From Corynebacterium sp. 13CS0277 (GTDB lineage: Bacteria > Actinomycetota > Actinomycetes > Mycobacteriales > Mycobacteriaceae): a stretch of DNA of 64,000 bases. Below the pieces are notes generated by a model. That model saw only the letters and a program-made list of their open reading frames with translations, ran no database searches and was not told the DNA's origin. The stretch spans positions 1-64,000 of the forward strand of contig NZ_PPDL01000012.1 in NCBI RefSeq assembly GCF_002994655.1, in the 5' to 3' direction. Positions 48,119 through 56,722 of this stretch are shown one piece after another. Each line of letters begins with the position of its first letter. Position 1 is the first letter of the stretch. A program made the position numbers and the translations under genes.

Positions 48119-49435
48119 ATGCCGAAGTACGACAACTCCAACGCCGCCGACTGGGGCCTCGAGACCCGCGCCATCCACGCGGGCCAGCCCGTCGATTCCG
48201 ACACCGGCGCCCGCAACCTCCCGATCTACCTCACTTCTTCCTACGTGTTCGACTCCGCGGAGCACGCGAAGCAGCGCTTCGCCCTGGAGGATTTAGGTCC
48301 GGTGTACTCCCGCCTGACGAACCCGACGGTGGAGGCCGTGGAGAACCGCATTTGTTCCCTCGAGGGCGGCGTCCACGCCGTGTTGTTTGCGTCCGGGATG
48401 GCTGCGGAGACCGCCGCGATCCTCAACCTGGCGAAGGCGGGCGATCACATCGTGTCCTCCCCGCGCCTCTACGGCGGCACGGAGACGCTGTTCGCGGTGA
48501 CGTTGGCGCGCCTGGGCATTGAGACCACCTTCGTCGACAACCCCGACGACCCGGCCTCCTGGCAGGCTGCGGTGCAGGACAACACGGTCGCCTTCTACGG
48601 GGAGACCTTCGCCAACCCGCAGGCCGACGTGCTGGATATCCCCGCCGTCGCGGAGGTCGCCCACGCCAACCAGGTGCCGCTCATCGTGGACAACACCCTG
48701 GCCACGGCCGCCCTGGTGCGGCCCCTGGAGTTGGGTGCGGATATTGTGGTGGCCTCGGTGACGAAGTTCTACACGGGCAACGGCTCCGGGCTGGGCGGCA
48801 TCCTCGTCGACGGCGGCTCCTTCGACTGGACTGTGGAACGCAACGGCAAGCCGGTGTTCCCCGACTTCGTTACCCCGGACCCGGCGTACCACGGCCTCAA
48901 GTACGCCGACCTGGGCCCGGCGGCCTTCGGCCTGAAGGCCCGGGTGGGTTTGCTGCGCGACACCGGCGCCGCCCCCTCCCCCTTCAACGCGTGGGTGACC
49001 GCCCAGGGCCTGGATACGTTGAGCCTCCGCGTGGAGCGCCACAACACCAACGCCCGCCAGGTCGCCGAGTTCTTGGCGAACCACCCCAAGGTGACTCGCG
49101 TGAACTACGCCGGGCTGCCGGACTCCCCGTGGTACGCCACCAAGGAGAAGCTGGGCCTGACCCACACCGGCAGCGTGTTCTCCTTCGACATTGCCGGCGG
49201 CAAGGAGGAAGCCTGGGCGTTCATTGATGCCCTCAAGCTGTTCTCCAACCTGGCGAACGTCGGCGACGTGCGCTCCCTCGTGGTGCACCCGGCAACGACG
49301 ACCCACTCCCAGTCGGATGAGCACGGCCTGGCGCGCGCTGGCATTAACCAGTCGACGATCCGCCTGTCGATCGGCATTGAGAACATCGAGGACATCCTCG
49401 CCGACCTGCGCGCCGGCTTCGACGCCATCAGCTAA
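48119..49435 (+). CDS. metY: O-acetylhomoserine sulfhydrylase
   Basis: 438-residue PLP enzyme that makes homocysteine from O-acetylhomoserine and sulfide, the direct sulfhydrylation route to methionine. It has the Cys/Met metabolism PLP fold: YSRLTNPTVEAVENRICSLEGG, FASGMAAETAAI, and the PLP lysine Lys216 in SVTKFYTGNG. The long insert YHGLKYADLG...LRDTGAAPSPFNAW is typical of MetY. AGGA lies 8 nt before ATG 48119. It acts after MetX, whose gene is 12 kb away. Regulation by an McbR homologue is likely from the upstream sites. Confidence 0.97.
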   Translation: MPKYDNSNAADWGLETRAIHAGQPVDSDTGARNLPIYLTSSYVFDSAEHAKQRFALEDLGPVYSRLTNPTVEAVENRICSLEGGVHAVLFASGMAAETAAILNLAKAGDHIVSSPRLYGGTETLFAVTLARLGIETTFVDNPDDPASWQAAVQDNTVAFYGETFANPQADVLDIPAVAEVAHANQVPLIVDNTLATAALVRPLELGADIVVASVTKFYTGNGSGLGGILVDGGSFDWTVERNGKPVFPDFVTPDPAYHGLKYADLGPAAFGLKARVGLLRDTGAAPSPFNAWVTAQGLDTLSLRVERHNTNARQVAEFLANHPKVTRVNYAGLPDSPWYATKEKLGLTHTGSVFSFDIAGGKEEAWAFIDALKLFSNLANVGDVRSLVVHPATTTHSQSDEHGLARAGINQSTIRLSIGIENIEDILADLRAGFDAIS

Positions 49436-49503
49436 CGCGCCCCTCCCTTCCTCCTTTCTCTTCTTTCTCTTCTCTTTTCTCTTCTTCCACCTCCTCCTGA
49501 CAC

Positions 49504-49577
49504 ACACTCCGTCCGCAGCGCTGCGCACCCGCCCGGCTTCCCGCCACCGTGGTGCATGTGCGTTGCGGGCGGAGTGT
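49504..49577 (+). terminator. Long-loop hairpin downstream of metY
   Basis: ACACTCCGTCCGCA (49504-49517) pairs with TGCGGGCGGAGTGT (49564-49577) through 14 positions with one G-T pair and a 46-nt loop. It follows the C/T tract. Confidence 0.55.
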
Positions 49578-49616
49578 TCGCGTTGTCCAGGTGGTTGGCA
49601 GGGTGCCGGAGCGTGC

Positions 49617-49825
49617 CGATTCCGGGTAGTTGGTAGCGATCCGGGTAGGGCCGGTCCGGGTAGTTGGTAGCGGTCATTCCGGCGAGTTGGTAGCGCTCGC
49701 GGCCGCCACGGCGTGTGGGCCATCAGCTGCAGGAATGCCACGCGGGGACACCCCTACCAGGTACCCGGAATCGTGCGTGGGGCGCGCACCAGGGCGGGGC
49801 ATGCCACGGCGGGCGCTACCACCTG
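49617..49825. repeat. TCCGGGTAGTTGGTAGCG repeat cluster
   Basis: TCCGGGTAGTTGGTAGCG occurs at 49621-49638 and 49655-49672, with a variant at 49678-49695 and a partial copy at 49640-49648. Inverted copies lie at 49752-49773 (CGATTCCGGGTA...TGGTAG form) and 49814-49825. Confidence 0.75.
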
Positions 49826-50252
49826 TGCGACGCACGCGTCCGATCCCACCGGCGGCGGCAGGAATATCGGGTGCCGATATGCCGGGAGGTACCCGCACCC
49901 AGCGCATGGAACCCACCACCTGCATGTGAGCAGGGTCATACGCACTTTTTTCCACGCTTCTCGACAGCACCCCTTCCTGGAGACAACCTGTGAATGAATG
50001 ACGCGTCCCCCATCTGAGCTGCGGTAGCGCCCCTGCAGCGCTCAAGCGCTCCCAGGCGACTGTCAGGAAAGGCGGCAGCGGCCCCACAGGATAGGTGCGC
50101 GCACACCTAAACGGATTTTAAGTGACGCGTCCCCGTTAGCTACGGTGGTGGGCAGACTCCACGGCCATGCCCTGCCGCACCGCTGGAGACACCCGCGACT
50201 CCCCCGCGACTCGCACCCAATGAATCTGACCTCCCCAACGAAGGACACCACC

Positions 50253-50963
50253 ATGACTTCCTCCCGCACGTTCCTCCGCCCCGCCCTCGCCGCCACCGCA
50301 GCACTCACCGCCTTCGCACTCGTGGCCTGCGGCAGCGACAGCGCCTCCAGCACCGACGGCTCCACCGCCGCCGCCGGCAGCAGCGCGGCCGCCGTCGCCC
50401 AGGGCGAGGTGCCCGCCGACGTCGCCGGCGACTACACCCTCGACAACGCCCATTCCGAGGTCGGCTTCGTCGTCAAGCACGCCATGGTCTCCAAGGTGCG
50501 CGGCCACTTCAACGAGTTCGACGCCGGCTTCACCCTGGACAAGGACGGCTCCGGCAGCGTCAAGGCCACCATCAAGACCGCCTCCGTCGACACCGACAAC
50601 GACGAGCGTGACGAGCACGTGCGCTCCGACGACTTCTTCGCCTCCGAGAAGTACCCGGACATGACCTTCGTCGCTGACTTCTCCGTGCCGGGCGCATCCT
50701 CCGTCGACGACCTCGACGGCACCACCTTCCCCGTCACCGGCGACCTCACCCTCAAGGGCGTGACCAAGAAGGTCACCCTCGACGTCACCGTCGACGGCGC
50801 CGCCACCGGCCCGGAGGGCGAAACCCGCCTCGGCTTCACCGCCACCGGCAAGCTCAACCGCACCGACTTCGGCGTCGACTTCAACGCCCCGCTGGAGTCC
50901 GGCGGCCTGCTGCTCAGCGAGGACATCACCCTCGAGATCGAAGGCTCCGCCGTCAAGAAGTAA
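50253..50963 (+). CDS. YceI-family lipoprotein
   Basis: 236 residues. The lipoprotein signal ends in FALVACGS with Cys26. A Ser/Ala-rich spacer leads to a YceI domain (about 60-236), an eight-stranded lipocalin-like barrel that binds isoprenoid-like lipids in studied members. Typical parts: YTLDNAHSEVGFVVKHAMVSKVRGHF, HVRSDDFFASEKYPDMTF, LTIKG-like LTLKGVTKKVTL and LNRTDFGV. AAGGA lies 7 nt before ATG 50253, so the in-frame upstream ATG at 50220 is not used. Lipid or quinone carriage in the envelope is inferred from family. Confidence 0.92.
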   Translation: MTSSRTFLRPALAATAALTAFALVACGSDSASSTDGSTAAAGSSAAAVAQGEVPADVAGDYTLDNAHSEVGFVVKHAMVSKVRGHFNEFDAGFTLDKDGSGSVKATIKTASVDTDNDERDEHVRSDDFFASEKYPDMTFVADFSVPGASSVDDLDGTTFPVTGDLTLKGVTKKVTLDVTVDGAATGPEGETRLGFTATGKLNRTDFGVDFNAPLESGGLLLSEDITLEIEGSAVKK

Positions 50964-51283
50964 CCACCATCCGCGGGGTAGCACACCGCCCCCGCGACAT
51001 GGAATCCCCCAGACTTTTCTCTTCTTCCCCCTCCCCCTCATCCGAGGCACCGCCGCCGGCTCTGAGAGGTTTTTCACGCACTGCCCCACGGGCGGGGCAC
51101 GCGACAGCCGCATCACGCTCGTCAGCCATCGGCACGCGTCCCCCGCTTCCGTGGGGGCTTTGTCGTACCCGCCCGCAGGAGCACGCCAACGCCCCACCCT
51201 GCGCGCCGCGGGCGCGCGAGGGTGGGGCGTGGATGATGGCGTGCGCGCACGGCGCGCACGAGCGTGTTTTCGGCTGGGCGCGC
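50964..51283. other. Spacer yceI / HtaA-like gene
   Basis: About 320 nt between convergent genes with a C/T-rich tract (51008-51040) and a bidirectional terminator. No gene is seen. Confidence 0.45.
51189..51230. terminator. Bidirectional terminator between yceI and the HtaA-like gene
   Basis: ACGCCCCACCCT (51189-51200) pairs perfectly with AGGGTGGGGCGT (51219-51230), loop 18 nt. Confidence 0.75.
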
Positions 51284-52207
51284 TTAGCGCGGCAGGAGGT
51301 TTTGCAGCTCCGCGGGCAGCGGCGGCAGCTGCGGCAGCACGCTCGGCTTCACAATGCCCATGGCGACCATCGCATTCGTCAGGGCTGCCAGGCCCACACC
51401 GGCTGCCACCAACCCCAGCAGCAGGCCACTGAACGGGGACTGTGCTTCCCCGGAGCCGAGGGAGCCCTCGGCGCGCTGCTCGGCGGAGAAGTCGAAGAAG
51501 CCCGGCTCCCGCTGGGGATCCTGCTCGGACTGCTCGGGCAGCACGCAGTCGCCCGCGTTGGTGACCCGCAGGACCGCCTCGGCAAGTTCCTCGCCCGCCC
51601 TGTACTGCCCGGAGGACAGCTTGGTGATCTCCTCGGTGGCGACCGTCTTCATGGTGACAGACTGGGCGGCCGCAGCCTTGGCCACGGGCGCATCAAAGGT
51701 CACCTTCGCCAGCACCGCATCCGTGGCGGTCGCGCCCTGGTCCTTGCCCGCGCCATCCTTCCCCTTGACGACATAGGACCCGAGCAGTTCGCCCGCGTTG
51801 TCCTTAGTGACCTTCACCTTGAGGTTCTTCACGGTGACATCCATGTCGCCACCGTGGCCCTGCAGGTGAAGGCTGCCGCCAAAGTCGAGTTCCGTCCCCG
51901 GGGTGTTCCAGTAGGCGCCCGCGCCGGAGGTCGCCGGGTAGGTGGCCGGGCCGAACGGGGCGTTAAAGGTTGCACCCTCGCCGGCGGTGACGGTGCCCTG
52001 GGCGATCAGGCCCTGCACGTAGGAGATGTAGCTGTCCTTAATGTTCCACTTGAGCGCCACCGGGGTAGTGGTGATCTGGGCAGCATCCGTGCAGCCCTTC
52101 GGCGCCTCCGCAGCAACGGCGGCGGGCGCGCTCAGAGCAGCAGCCCCCAGGGAGACAGACAGGGCCAAGGCGGCGGGGGCCAGACGGCGAGAACGGACAG
52201 ACAGCAT
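51284..52207 (-). CDS. HtaA-domain heme-binding surface protein (single domain)
   Basis: 307 residues: signal peptide (1 to about 32), one HtaA domain (about 38-205) with LKWNIKDSYISYVQG holding the conserved Tyr and LQGHGGDMDVTVKNL holding the conserved His, an acidic stalk, a membrane helix (about 265-287) and a Pro/Leu-rich end. HtaA domains bind heme through Tyr/His in C. diphtheriae and pass it to HmuT. Its own upstream palindrome and spacer suggest separate regulation from htaB and the small gene. It resembles ChtB/HtaB-type receptors by domain layout. ATG 52207 follows AAGGAG by 9 nt. Confidence 0.88.
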   Translation of the reverse strand: MLSVRSRRLAPAALALSVSLGAAALSAPAAVAAEAPKGCTDAAQITTTPVALKWNIKDSYISYVQGLIAQGTVTAGEGATFNAPFGPATYPATSGAGAYWNTPGTELDFGGSLHLQGHGGDMDVTVKNLKVKVTKDNAGELLGSYVVKGKDGAGKDQGATATDAVLAKVTFDAPVAKAAAAQSVTMKTVATEEITKLSSGQYRAGEELAEAVLRVTNAGDCVLPEQSEQDPQREPGFFDFSAEQRAEGSLGSGEAQSPFSGLLLGLVAAGVGLAALTNAMVAMGIVKPSVLPQLPPLPAELQNLLPR

Positions 52208-52363
52208 GGGCACAAACTCCTTGAACAACGCCCCTTTACGCACCAGCGCACCACACAACACTTCACGAAGCGTGCACGCCAGCGGGGGACGAAGAAGATA
52301 GCAAGAGAAACAAGGTCAAGCGGCGACAGAGCCACACCCGAGAAGGGTGCGACAGCAGTCGTG

Positions 52364-52381
52364 TTCCCACTGTAGTGGGAA
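52364..52381. promoter_or_regulatory. Palindrome upstream of the HtaA-like gene
   Basis: TTCCCACT-GT-AGTGGGAA is a perfect 18-bp inverted repeat about 157 nt before the start codon. It could be an operator; the regulator is not known. Confidence 0.45.
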
Positions 52382-52423
52382 AAGCACACCCCCGTCAGCA
52401 CATCCGCGCACCCCGCATGCAGA

Positions 52424-52471
52424 ACACCCCCGCCGCCCCACCGCAACAGCGGTCGGGGACAACGGGGGTGT
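52424..52471 (-). terminator. Terminator of the small anchored-protein gene
   Basis: ACACCCCCG (52424-52432) pairs with CGGGGGTGT (52463-52471); inner arms CCCCaCCGC (52436-52444) and GCGGtCGGGG (52449-52458) extend the stem. Confidence 0.65.
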
Positions 52472-52534
52472 CGAGTACACATGCCGCGCGCAGCGGCGGG
52501 TGTGGTGGCCGAAGAAGTCGGCCGGGGAAGAACC

Positions 52535-53002
52535 TTAGGCCGGGAACTTCGGAACCAGACCCTGGGTGACGGCCCACTGGTACAGGCCACCCAGAGCAGC
52601 AGCAACGACGGCCAGGATGGCGAGGATGCCCAGGACGCCCGGCTTCTTGTTGGAGGAGAACTGGTTGTCGATGTTGATGGAGGAGCCCGGAGCCTGGGAG
52701 GGGTTAGCAGCCTTGGAAGCGTTGGCGGAGGAACCCTGGTCGTTGGAGCCCGGAGCCTTGGAAGCAGCAGCGGAGCCCTGGTCAGCGCTGTTGGCGGCGG
52801 AAGCCGGAGCGGCCGGCTTTGCAGCGGAGGAGGAGGCCGGAGCCTTGCCGGTCAGGCGGTCGATGGAACCGGTGACCTGGTTCTGCAGCTTGTCGAAGGA
52901 GCCAGCGGAGGCGTCCTCAGCGAAAGCCGGGCCGGCGAACAGTGCGCCACCCAGAGCGGCAGCAGCAACGGCGGTAGAAACGCGTGCGAAGCGACGAGTC
53001 AT
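52535..53002 (-). CDS. Small exported Ser/Ala-rich anchored protein (HtaC position)
   Basis: 155 residues: signal peptide (about 1-28, ending AFA), a short helical piece (SFDKLQNQVTGSIDRLTGKA), a 65-residue Ser/Ala/Asn/Pro low-complexity stalk and a C-terminal membrane helix ending QWAVTQGLVPKFPA. The last 30 residues match those of HtaB (QWAVSQGLLPAPR). There is no HtaA domain. It lies after htaB, where htaC lies in C. diphtheriae, but I cannot confirm that it is htaC. AGGAG is 7 nt before ATG 53002. Function unknown; a linker or spacer protein of the heme system is possible. Confidence 0.8.
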   Translation of the reverse strand: MTRRFARVSTAVAAAALGGALFAGPAFAEDASAGSFDKLQNQVTGSIDRLTGKAPASSSAAKPAAPASAANSADQGSAAASKAPGSNDQGSSANASKAANPSQAPGSSINIDNQFSSNKKPGVLGILAILAVVAAALGGLYQWAVTQGLVPKFPA

Positions 53003-53548
53003 GAAAAAACTCCTAGAGTTTGTTGTTCTTGGGTAAGTGCCTCATCGCCACTGGCTCGCGCCGCACTAATTCGGTGCGGCCCACCAGGTGTTGGCGGTGA
53101 AGCGTGGGGCGCGTGCGCGCGTCCACTGTCTCTATGGTCGCCCGCCGCAACGCAAGCGTTACGGTGAGATAGACCACAGCATCGCGGGCTGGTGCGCGAT
53201 GCAGTCACATCGCATCGTGTTCGACGCACAGGGTGATGAAGAAGAGCAGGTGGTTTACCCAGGAACGGCAGGCGTTGCACTGTTGTGACACCACGGGAAG
53301 CTCACAATTCACTGTAGGTCGCCCCACGAGTGACGAATGATGCGTATGCGACTGGTTCCAACCTAAGCACCCCAGGTATGCCTGTCAAGGAAAAATATTC
53401 AGCGCCCCCGAAACCACCCCCACGGACCACCCCCACACACGACAACGGGCCCGGGCCTCCCCGACGGGGGGAAGGCACCGGGCCCGGGAGAAGCCAGCGG
53501 CTTTGAGCGTCCAGCTCCAGGCGCTGGCGCGGGGTCGCTCGCTACTGC
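53003..53548. other. Spacer htaB / small anchored protein
   Basis: About 545 nt with the htaB terminator (53446-53486), an iron-box-like half site (AACCTAA, near 53360-53366) and an AT-rich patch (53380-53402). No gene is seen. Confidence 0.45.
53446..53486 (-). terminator. Terminator of htaB
   Basis: CGGGCCCGG (53446-53454) pairs with CCGGGCCCG (53478-53486), with inner CCCC/GGGG pairing; 60 nt past the htaB stop. Confidence 0.7.
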
Positions 53549-54313
53549 TTAGCGGGGTGCGGGCAGCAGACCCTGGGAGACTGCCCACTGGAAAGCACCA
53601 GCCAGGACAGCGCCGAGGATGGCCAGCACGCCGAGGATCGGCAGCAGGCCGTTGGAGGAACCGTCGCCACCACCAGTGTTGTCGCTGGTGCCCTTGGCCT
53701 CACCGAAGCCGCAGCCGGTGGCCTTGATCTCCACCGGAGCCATCTCCTTGCCTGCGGGGTACGGCAGCGCAGCCTTCGCAGCAGACTCGACGTAGGTCGC
53801 TGCAGCGCTCACCCCGGCAGCAGCAGAGGCGTCGTCAAAGGCCTTGTCGAACTTCAGGGAGACAACCTCGCCGGAGCCTTCCACCATGTCGCCGACGGTG
53901 GTCGCACCGGTGCGCGGCTTGGACGCGAAGTCGATGCTGACCTTGCCTGCGGTGCGGTTGTTGTCGACGTCGACACGCAGGTTCTTCACCGTGGTGTCCA
54001 TAACGCCACCGTGTCCGGTGGCGTGGTAGCCGCCGGCGGTCACGATGGTCATCTTGCCGCCCTTGGTGGCAGCCAAGGTCTTCTCACCGTCGATCGGGAA
54101 GGTGATCGTGTCGCCGACCTCGACGCCGTCGAAGGTCTCGACCTTCACATCATCGCGCTTGGTGAGGTAACCGACGTAGGACTTCGTCACCTTCCAGGAC
54201 ACGGTGCCGGAGCACTCAGTGGCAGCGTCGGCGGCGAACGCCTGCGGGGCAGCTGCGCCCGCGAGGGCGAGGACACTGGCGGCAGCCAGGGTGCGGGTCA
54301 AACGAGAGGTCAT
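53549..54313 (-). CDS. htaB: HtaB-like heme-binding surface protein
   Basis: 254 residues: signal peptide (1 to about 27, ending AFA), one HtaA domain (about 33-200) with VSWKVTKSYVGYLTK and TGHGGVMDTTVKNLRV, a Gly/Ser stalk and a membrane helix ending QWAVSQGLLPAPR. HtaB in C. diphtheriae is a surface heme binder in the hmu locus; position after hmuV and domain content agree. It is 298 nt downstream of hmuV and likely has its own promoter. It probably receives heme from HtaA and passes it to HmuT. Confidence 0.88.
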   Translation of the reverse strand: MTSRLTRTLAAASVLALAGAAAPQAFAADAATECSGTVSWKVTKSYVGYLTKRDDVKVETFDGVEVGDTITFPIDGEKTLAATKGGKMTIVTAGGYHATGHGGVMDTTVKNLRVDVDNNRTAGKVSIDFASKPRTGATTVGDMVEGSGEVVSLKFDKAFDDASAAAGVSAAATYVESAAKAALPYPAGKEMAPVEIKATGCGFGEAKGTSDNTGGGDGSSNGLLPILGVLAILGAVLAGAFQWAVSQGLLPAPR

Positions 54314-54610
54314 AAAAGAAACACTCCAATGTGTTCACAAAGGGCCGGGTGCACCCCCACCGGGGGATGGCTGTGCGGATGAGAGCACGCATCGTAGCGG
54401 GGGCATGTGGGCCTAGTCTCCACGACGGCACCCCGCAAAGTCAAGCGTTGCCTAAGTGGCATATCCCACTGTGTGTGAGCGTGACAAAACACTCATCGGT
54501 GTGCACCCTTCGGCGCCGGCGCGCCTCCAGGGCGCCGACTTTCCCGGCGCGCTCAGCACAATCTGCGATGTGAGCGCGCCCGCGGCCCCTCCCCCACCGG
54601 CTCCACTGCG

Positions 54611-55513
54611 CTACTGACCTGCCGGGGCGAAGCCGGCGTGCAAGCCCGCGGTGTGCTCCCGGGAGACGTGGCCGCGGGCCGGCAGCACGTGGACGCGGGT
54701 GGTGCCATCCGCGTCGGTCGTGGTGGCGACCTCGATGGGCCAGCCGTAGACGGTGCTCAGTGTCTCGGAGGTGTACACCTCGGCCACGGGCCCCTGGGCG
54801 ACGATGCCGCCCTGCCCGAGGCACACAATGTCGTCGCAGTAGCTGGCCGCTGCGGTGAGGTCGTGGAGCACCACCACAACGGTGGCGCCGGCGCGCGCCA
54901 TGGCGCGCATGAGTCCGAGCGCTTGCTCCTGGTGCCCGATGTCGAGGGCCGCCGTCGGCTCGTCGAGGAACACCACAGGCGTTTGCTGCGCCAGCACCCG
55001 GGCCAAGGCGACGCGGGCCCGCTCCCCGCCAGACAGGGTCATCACGTCCCGGTCGGCAAGGTGGGCTACCTCCGTGGCGTGCATGGCTGCCGCGACGACC
55101 TGGTCGTCGTGGGCGGCGCGCTCATCCCCCGCCCAGGGGCGGCGGCCCATGTCGACGACGTCGCGCACGAGGAACGCGAAGCTCACGCCGACGTCCTGCA
55201 GCATGACCGCACGGGTGCGGGCCAGCTGCTTCGGGGAGGTGGCGTACGGGTCAACGCCCGCGAGCCGCACCTGCCCCGCCGCGGGCGGGTTATCGCCCGC
55301 CAACGCCGCCAACAGGGTGGACTTGCCGGCACCATTGGGTCCGATGAGGCCCACAACACGGCCCCGCCGGGCAGTAAAGCTCACGTCCTGCAGCAGCAGG
55401 CGCTCCCCGGCGCGGACGGCGAGGTGGTCGACCACGACGACGTCGGTGGCGTCCGCAGCGGACTGCCCGGCGGGTGCGGGGTGCGCGGGGGCGTGGGAGT
55501 TGTGGTCCACCAT
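54611..55513 (-). CDS. hmuV: Heme ABC transporter ATP-binding protein
   Basis: 300-residue ABC ATPase: Walker A GPNGAGKST, Q-loop MLQDVG, signature LSGGERARVA, Walker B VVFLDEPT and switch His in VVLHDLT. It drives heme import together with HmuU. The start ATG overlaps the hmuU stop by 1 nt (TGATG), so translation is coupled. The first 25 residues are Ala/His/Pro-rich. Confidence 0.95.
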   Translation of the reverse strand: MVDHNSHAPAHPAPAGQSAADATDVVVVDHLAVRAGERLLLQDVSFTARRGRVVGLIGPNGAGKSTLLAALAGDNPPAAGQVRLAGVDPYATSPKQLARTRAVMLQDVGVSFAFLVRDVVDMGRRPWAGDERAAHDDQVVAAAMHATEVAHLADRDVMTLSGGERARVALARVLAQQTPVVFLDEPTAALDIGHQEQALGLMRAMARAGATVVVVLHDLTAAASYCDDIVCLGQGGIVAQGPVAEVYTSETLSTVYGWPIEVATTTDADGTTRVHVLPARGHVSREHTAGLHAGFAPAGQ

Positions 55514-56616
55514 CAGGCGTGGGTTCCTTTCCGCATCATGCGGCGCAGCAGCACGAAGAACGTCGGGCCGCCCACCAGGGCCGTGAAAATACCGATCGGC
55601 AGATCCGCGTACGGGATCACCGTGCGTGCCGCGATATCCGCCAGCCCGATGAGCACCGCCCCCGACAGGGCACTGGCCGGCAGCAGCACCGTGTTGCTGG
55701 GGCCGGTGATCCCCCGCAGCAGGTGCGGCACGATGAGGCCGACGAAGCCAATGAGGCCCGCATAGGCCACCGCACCGGCAGTGAGCAGGGTGGCCGCGCC
55801 GATCGCCAGGATCCGCAGCCTGGGCACGTGGATGCCGATGTGGCCGGCGGCCCGCTCCCCGAGGGCCAACACATCCAACCGGCCCCCGAGAGTAAAACTC
55901 ACAGCGCAGCCGACAACGACGATGGGAACGACGACGGCGACGTGCTTCCACTGGGTGCCGTTGAGCGACCCCATCTGCCAGAAGATGATCTGCTCCCGGG
56001 AGGTCGTCGGCGCCAGGTACACGAGGAAGGAGATGAGCGCGGCACACACCGCATTGATCGCGATGCCCGTGAGGATGAGGTTGACGACTTGGACTCGCCC
56101 ACCGAAGCGGGCCATGCGGTACACGGCGGCGGTGACCACCACCGCGGAGACGAACGCCACCGCCGGCACCGTGGAGGCACCCAGCACACTCCAGCCGAAG
56201 ACGATCGCCAACGCCGCGCCCACGCCCGCGCCACTGGTCACCCCGATGACGGAGGGCTCCGCCAAGGGGTTGGCGAACACCGCCTGCATGAGCGCGCCCG
56301 CCACCCCGAGTGCCGCCCCCACAACGAGGCCGAGCAGCAAACGCGGCAGGCGAATGTTCCACACCACGGAGTGCGCAATCTTCGCCGCGCCGGCGGGCAG
56401 CTGTGCGTCAGGCCCGATGGTCACCAGGTGCAGCAGTTCCCGGGCGGGCAGCTGGTATTGCCCGAGCAGGATACTGGCCAGGCACGTGCCGACGAGCAGC
56501 ACCGCCAGCACCACGAAGAGCACCACCCGGCGGGTGGCGCGGCGGCGGAACACCTCCGTGTCCACGGCTGCGTGCGGGGTTGCGGGTGCGCCTGCGGCGC
56601 GGGCGGGTGCGCTCAT
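55513..56616 (-). CDS. hmuU: Heme ABC transporter permease (FecCD family)
   Basis: 367-residue permease with about ten membrane helices, FecCD/BtuC family. Typical stretches: RLPRLLLGLVVGAALGVAGALMQAVFANPLAEPSVIGVTSGAG, GERAAGHIGIHVPRLR (coupling to the ATPase) and GLIGFVGLIVPHLLR. ATG 56616 has GGAAAG about 10 nt upstream; an in-frame GTG at 56634 is possible. It sits between hmuT and hmuV as part of one operon. Confidence 0.95.
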   Translation of the reverse strand: MSAPARAAGAPATPHAAVDTEVFRRRATRRVVLFVVLAVLLVGTCLASILLGQYQLPARELLHLVTIGPDAQLPAGAAKIAHSVVWNIRLPRLLLGLVVGAALGVAGALMQAVFANPLAEPSVIGVTSGAGVGAALAIVFGWSVLGASTVPAVAFVSAVVVTAAVYRMARFGGRVQVVNLILTGIAINAVCAALISFLVYLAPTTSREQIIFWQMGSLNGTQWKHVAVVVPIVVVGCAVSFTLGGRLDVLALGERAAGHIGIHVPRLRILAIGAATLLTAGAVAYAGLIGFVGLIVPHLLRGITGPSNTVLLPASALSGAVLIGLADIAARTVIPYADLPIGIFTALVGGPTFFVLLRRMMRKGTHA

Positions 56617-56722
56617 AGGGGGTTTTCTTTCCACGAGGGGTGACACACAATCAACAACGAGTCGGCGGCGGCCAGCGGCACACGCGCGCCCCGCGCGGGG
56701 CGCGGGGTACGGGGTACCCGGG

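Larger units (their letters stand above)
49436..50252. other. Spacer metY-yceI with repeats
   Basis: About 820 nt. It starts with a 60-nt pure C/T tract (49441-49500), then a hairpin (49504-49577), then at least five copies of a TAGTTGGTAGCG-type repeat in both orientations (49617-49825). No gene is supported. Confidence 0.55.
52208..52534. other. Spacer with palindrome and hairpin
   Basis: About 330 nt: a hairpin after the small anchored-protein gene (52424-52471), the palindrome 52364-52381 and a C/U-rich leader (52288-52312) of the HtaA-like gene. Confidence 0.5.

Noticed and set aside
53351..53370. Second DtxR box near AACCTAA
   Set aside because: Only the right half matches (about 9 of 19 positions); too weak to list as a site.
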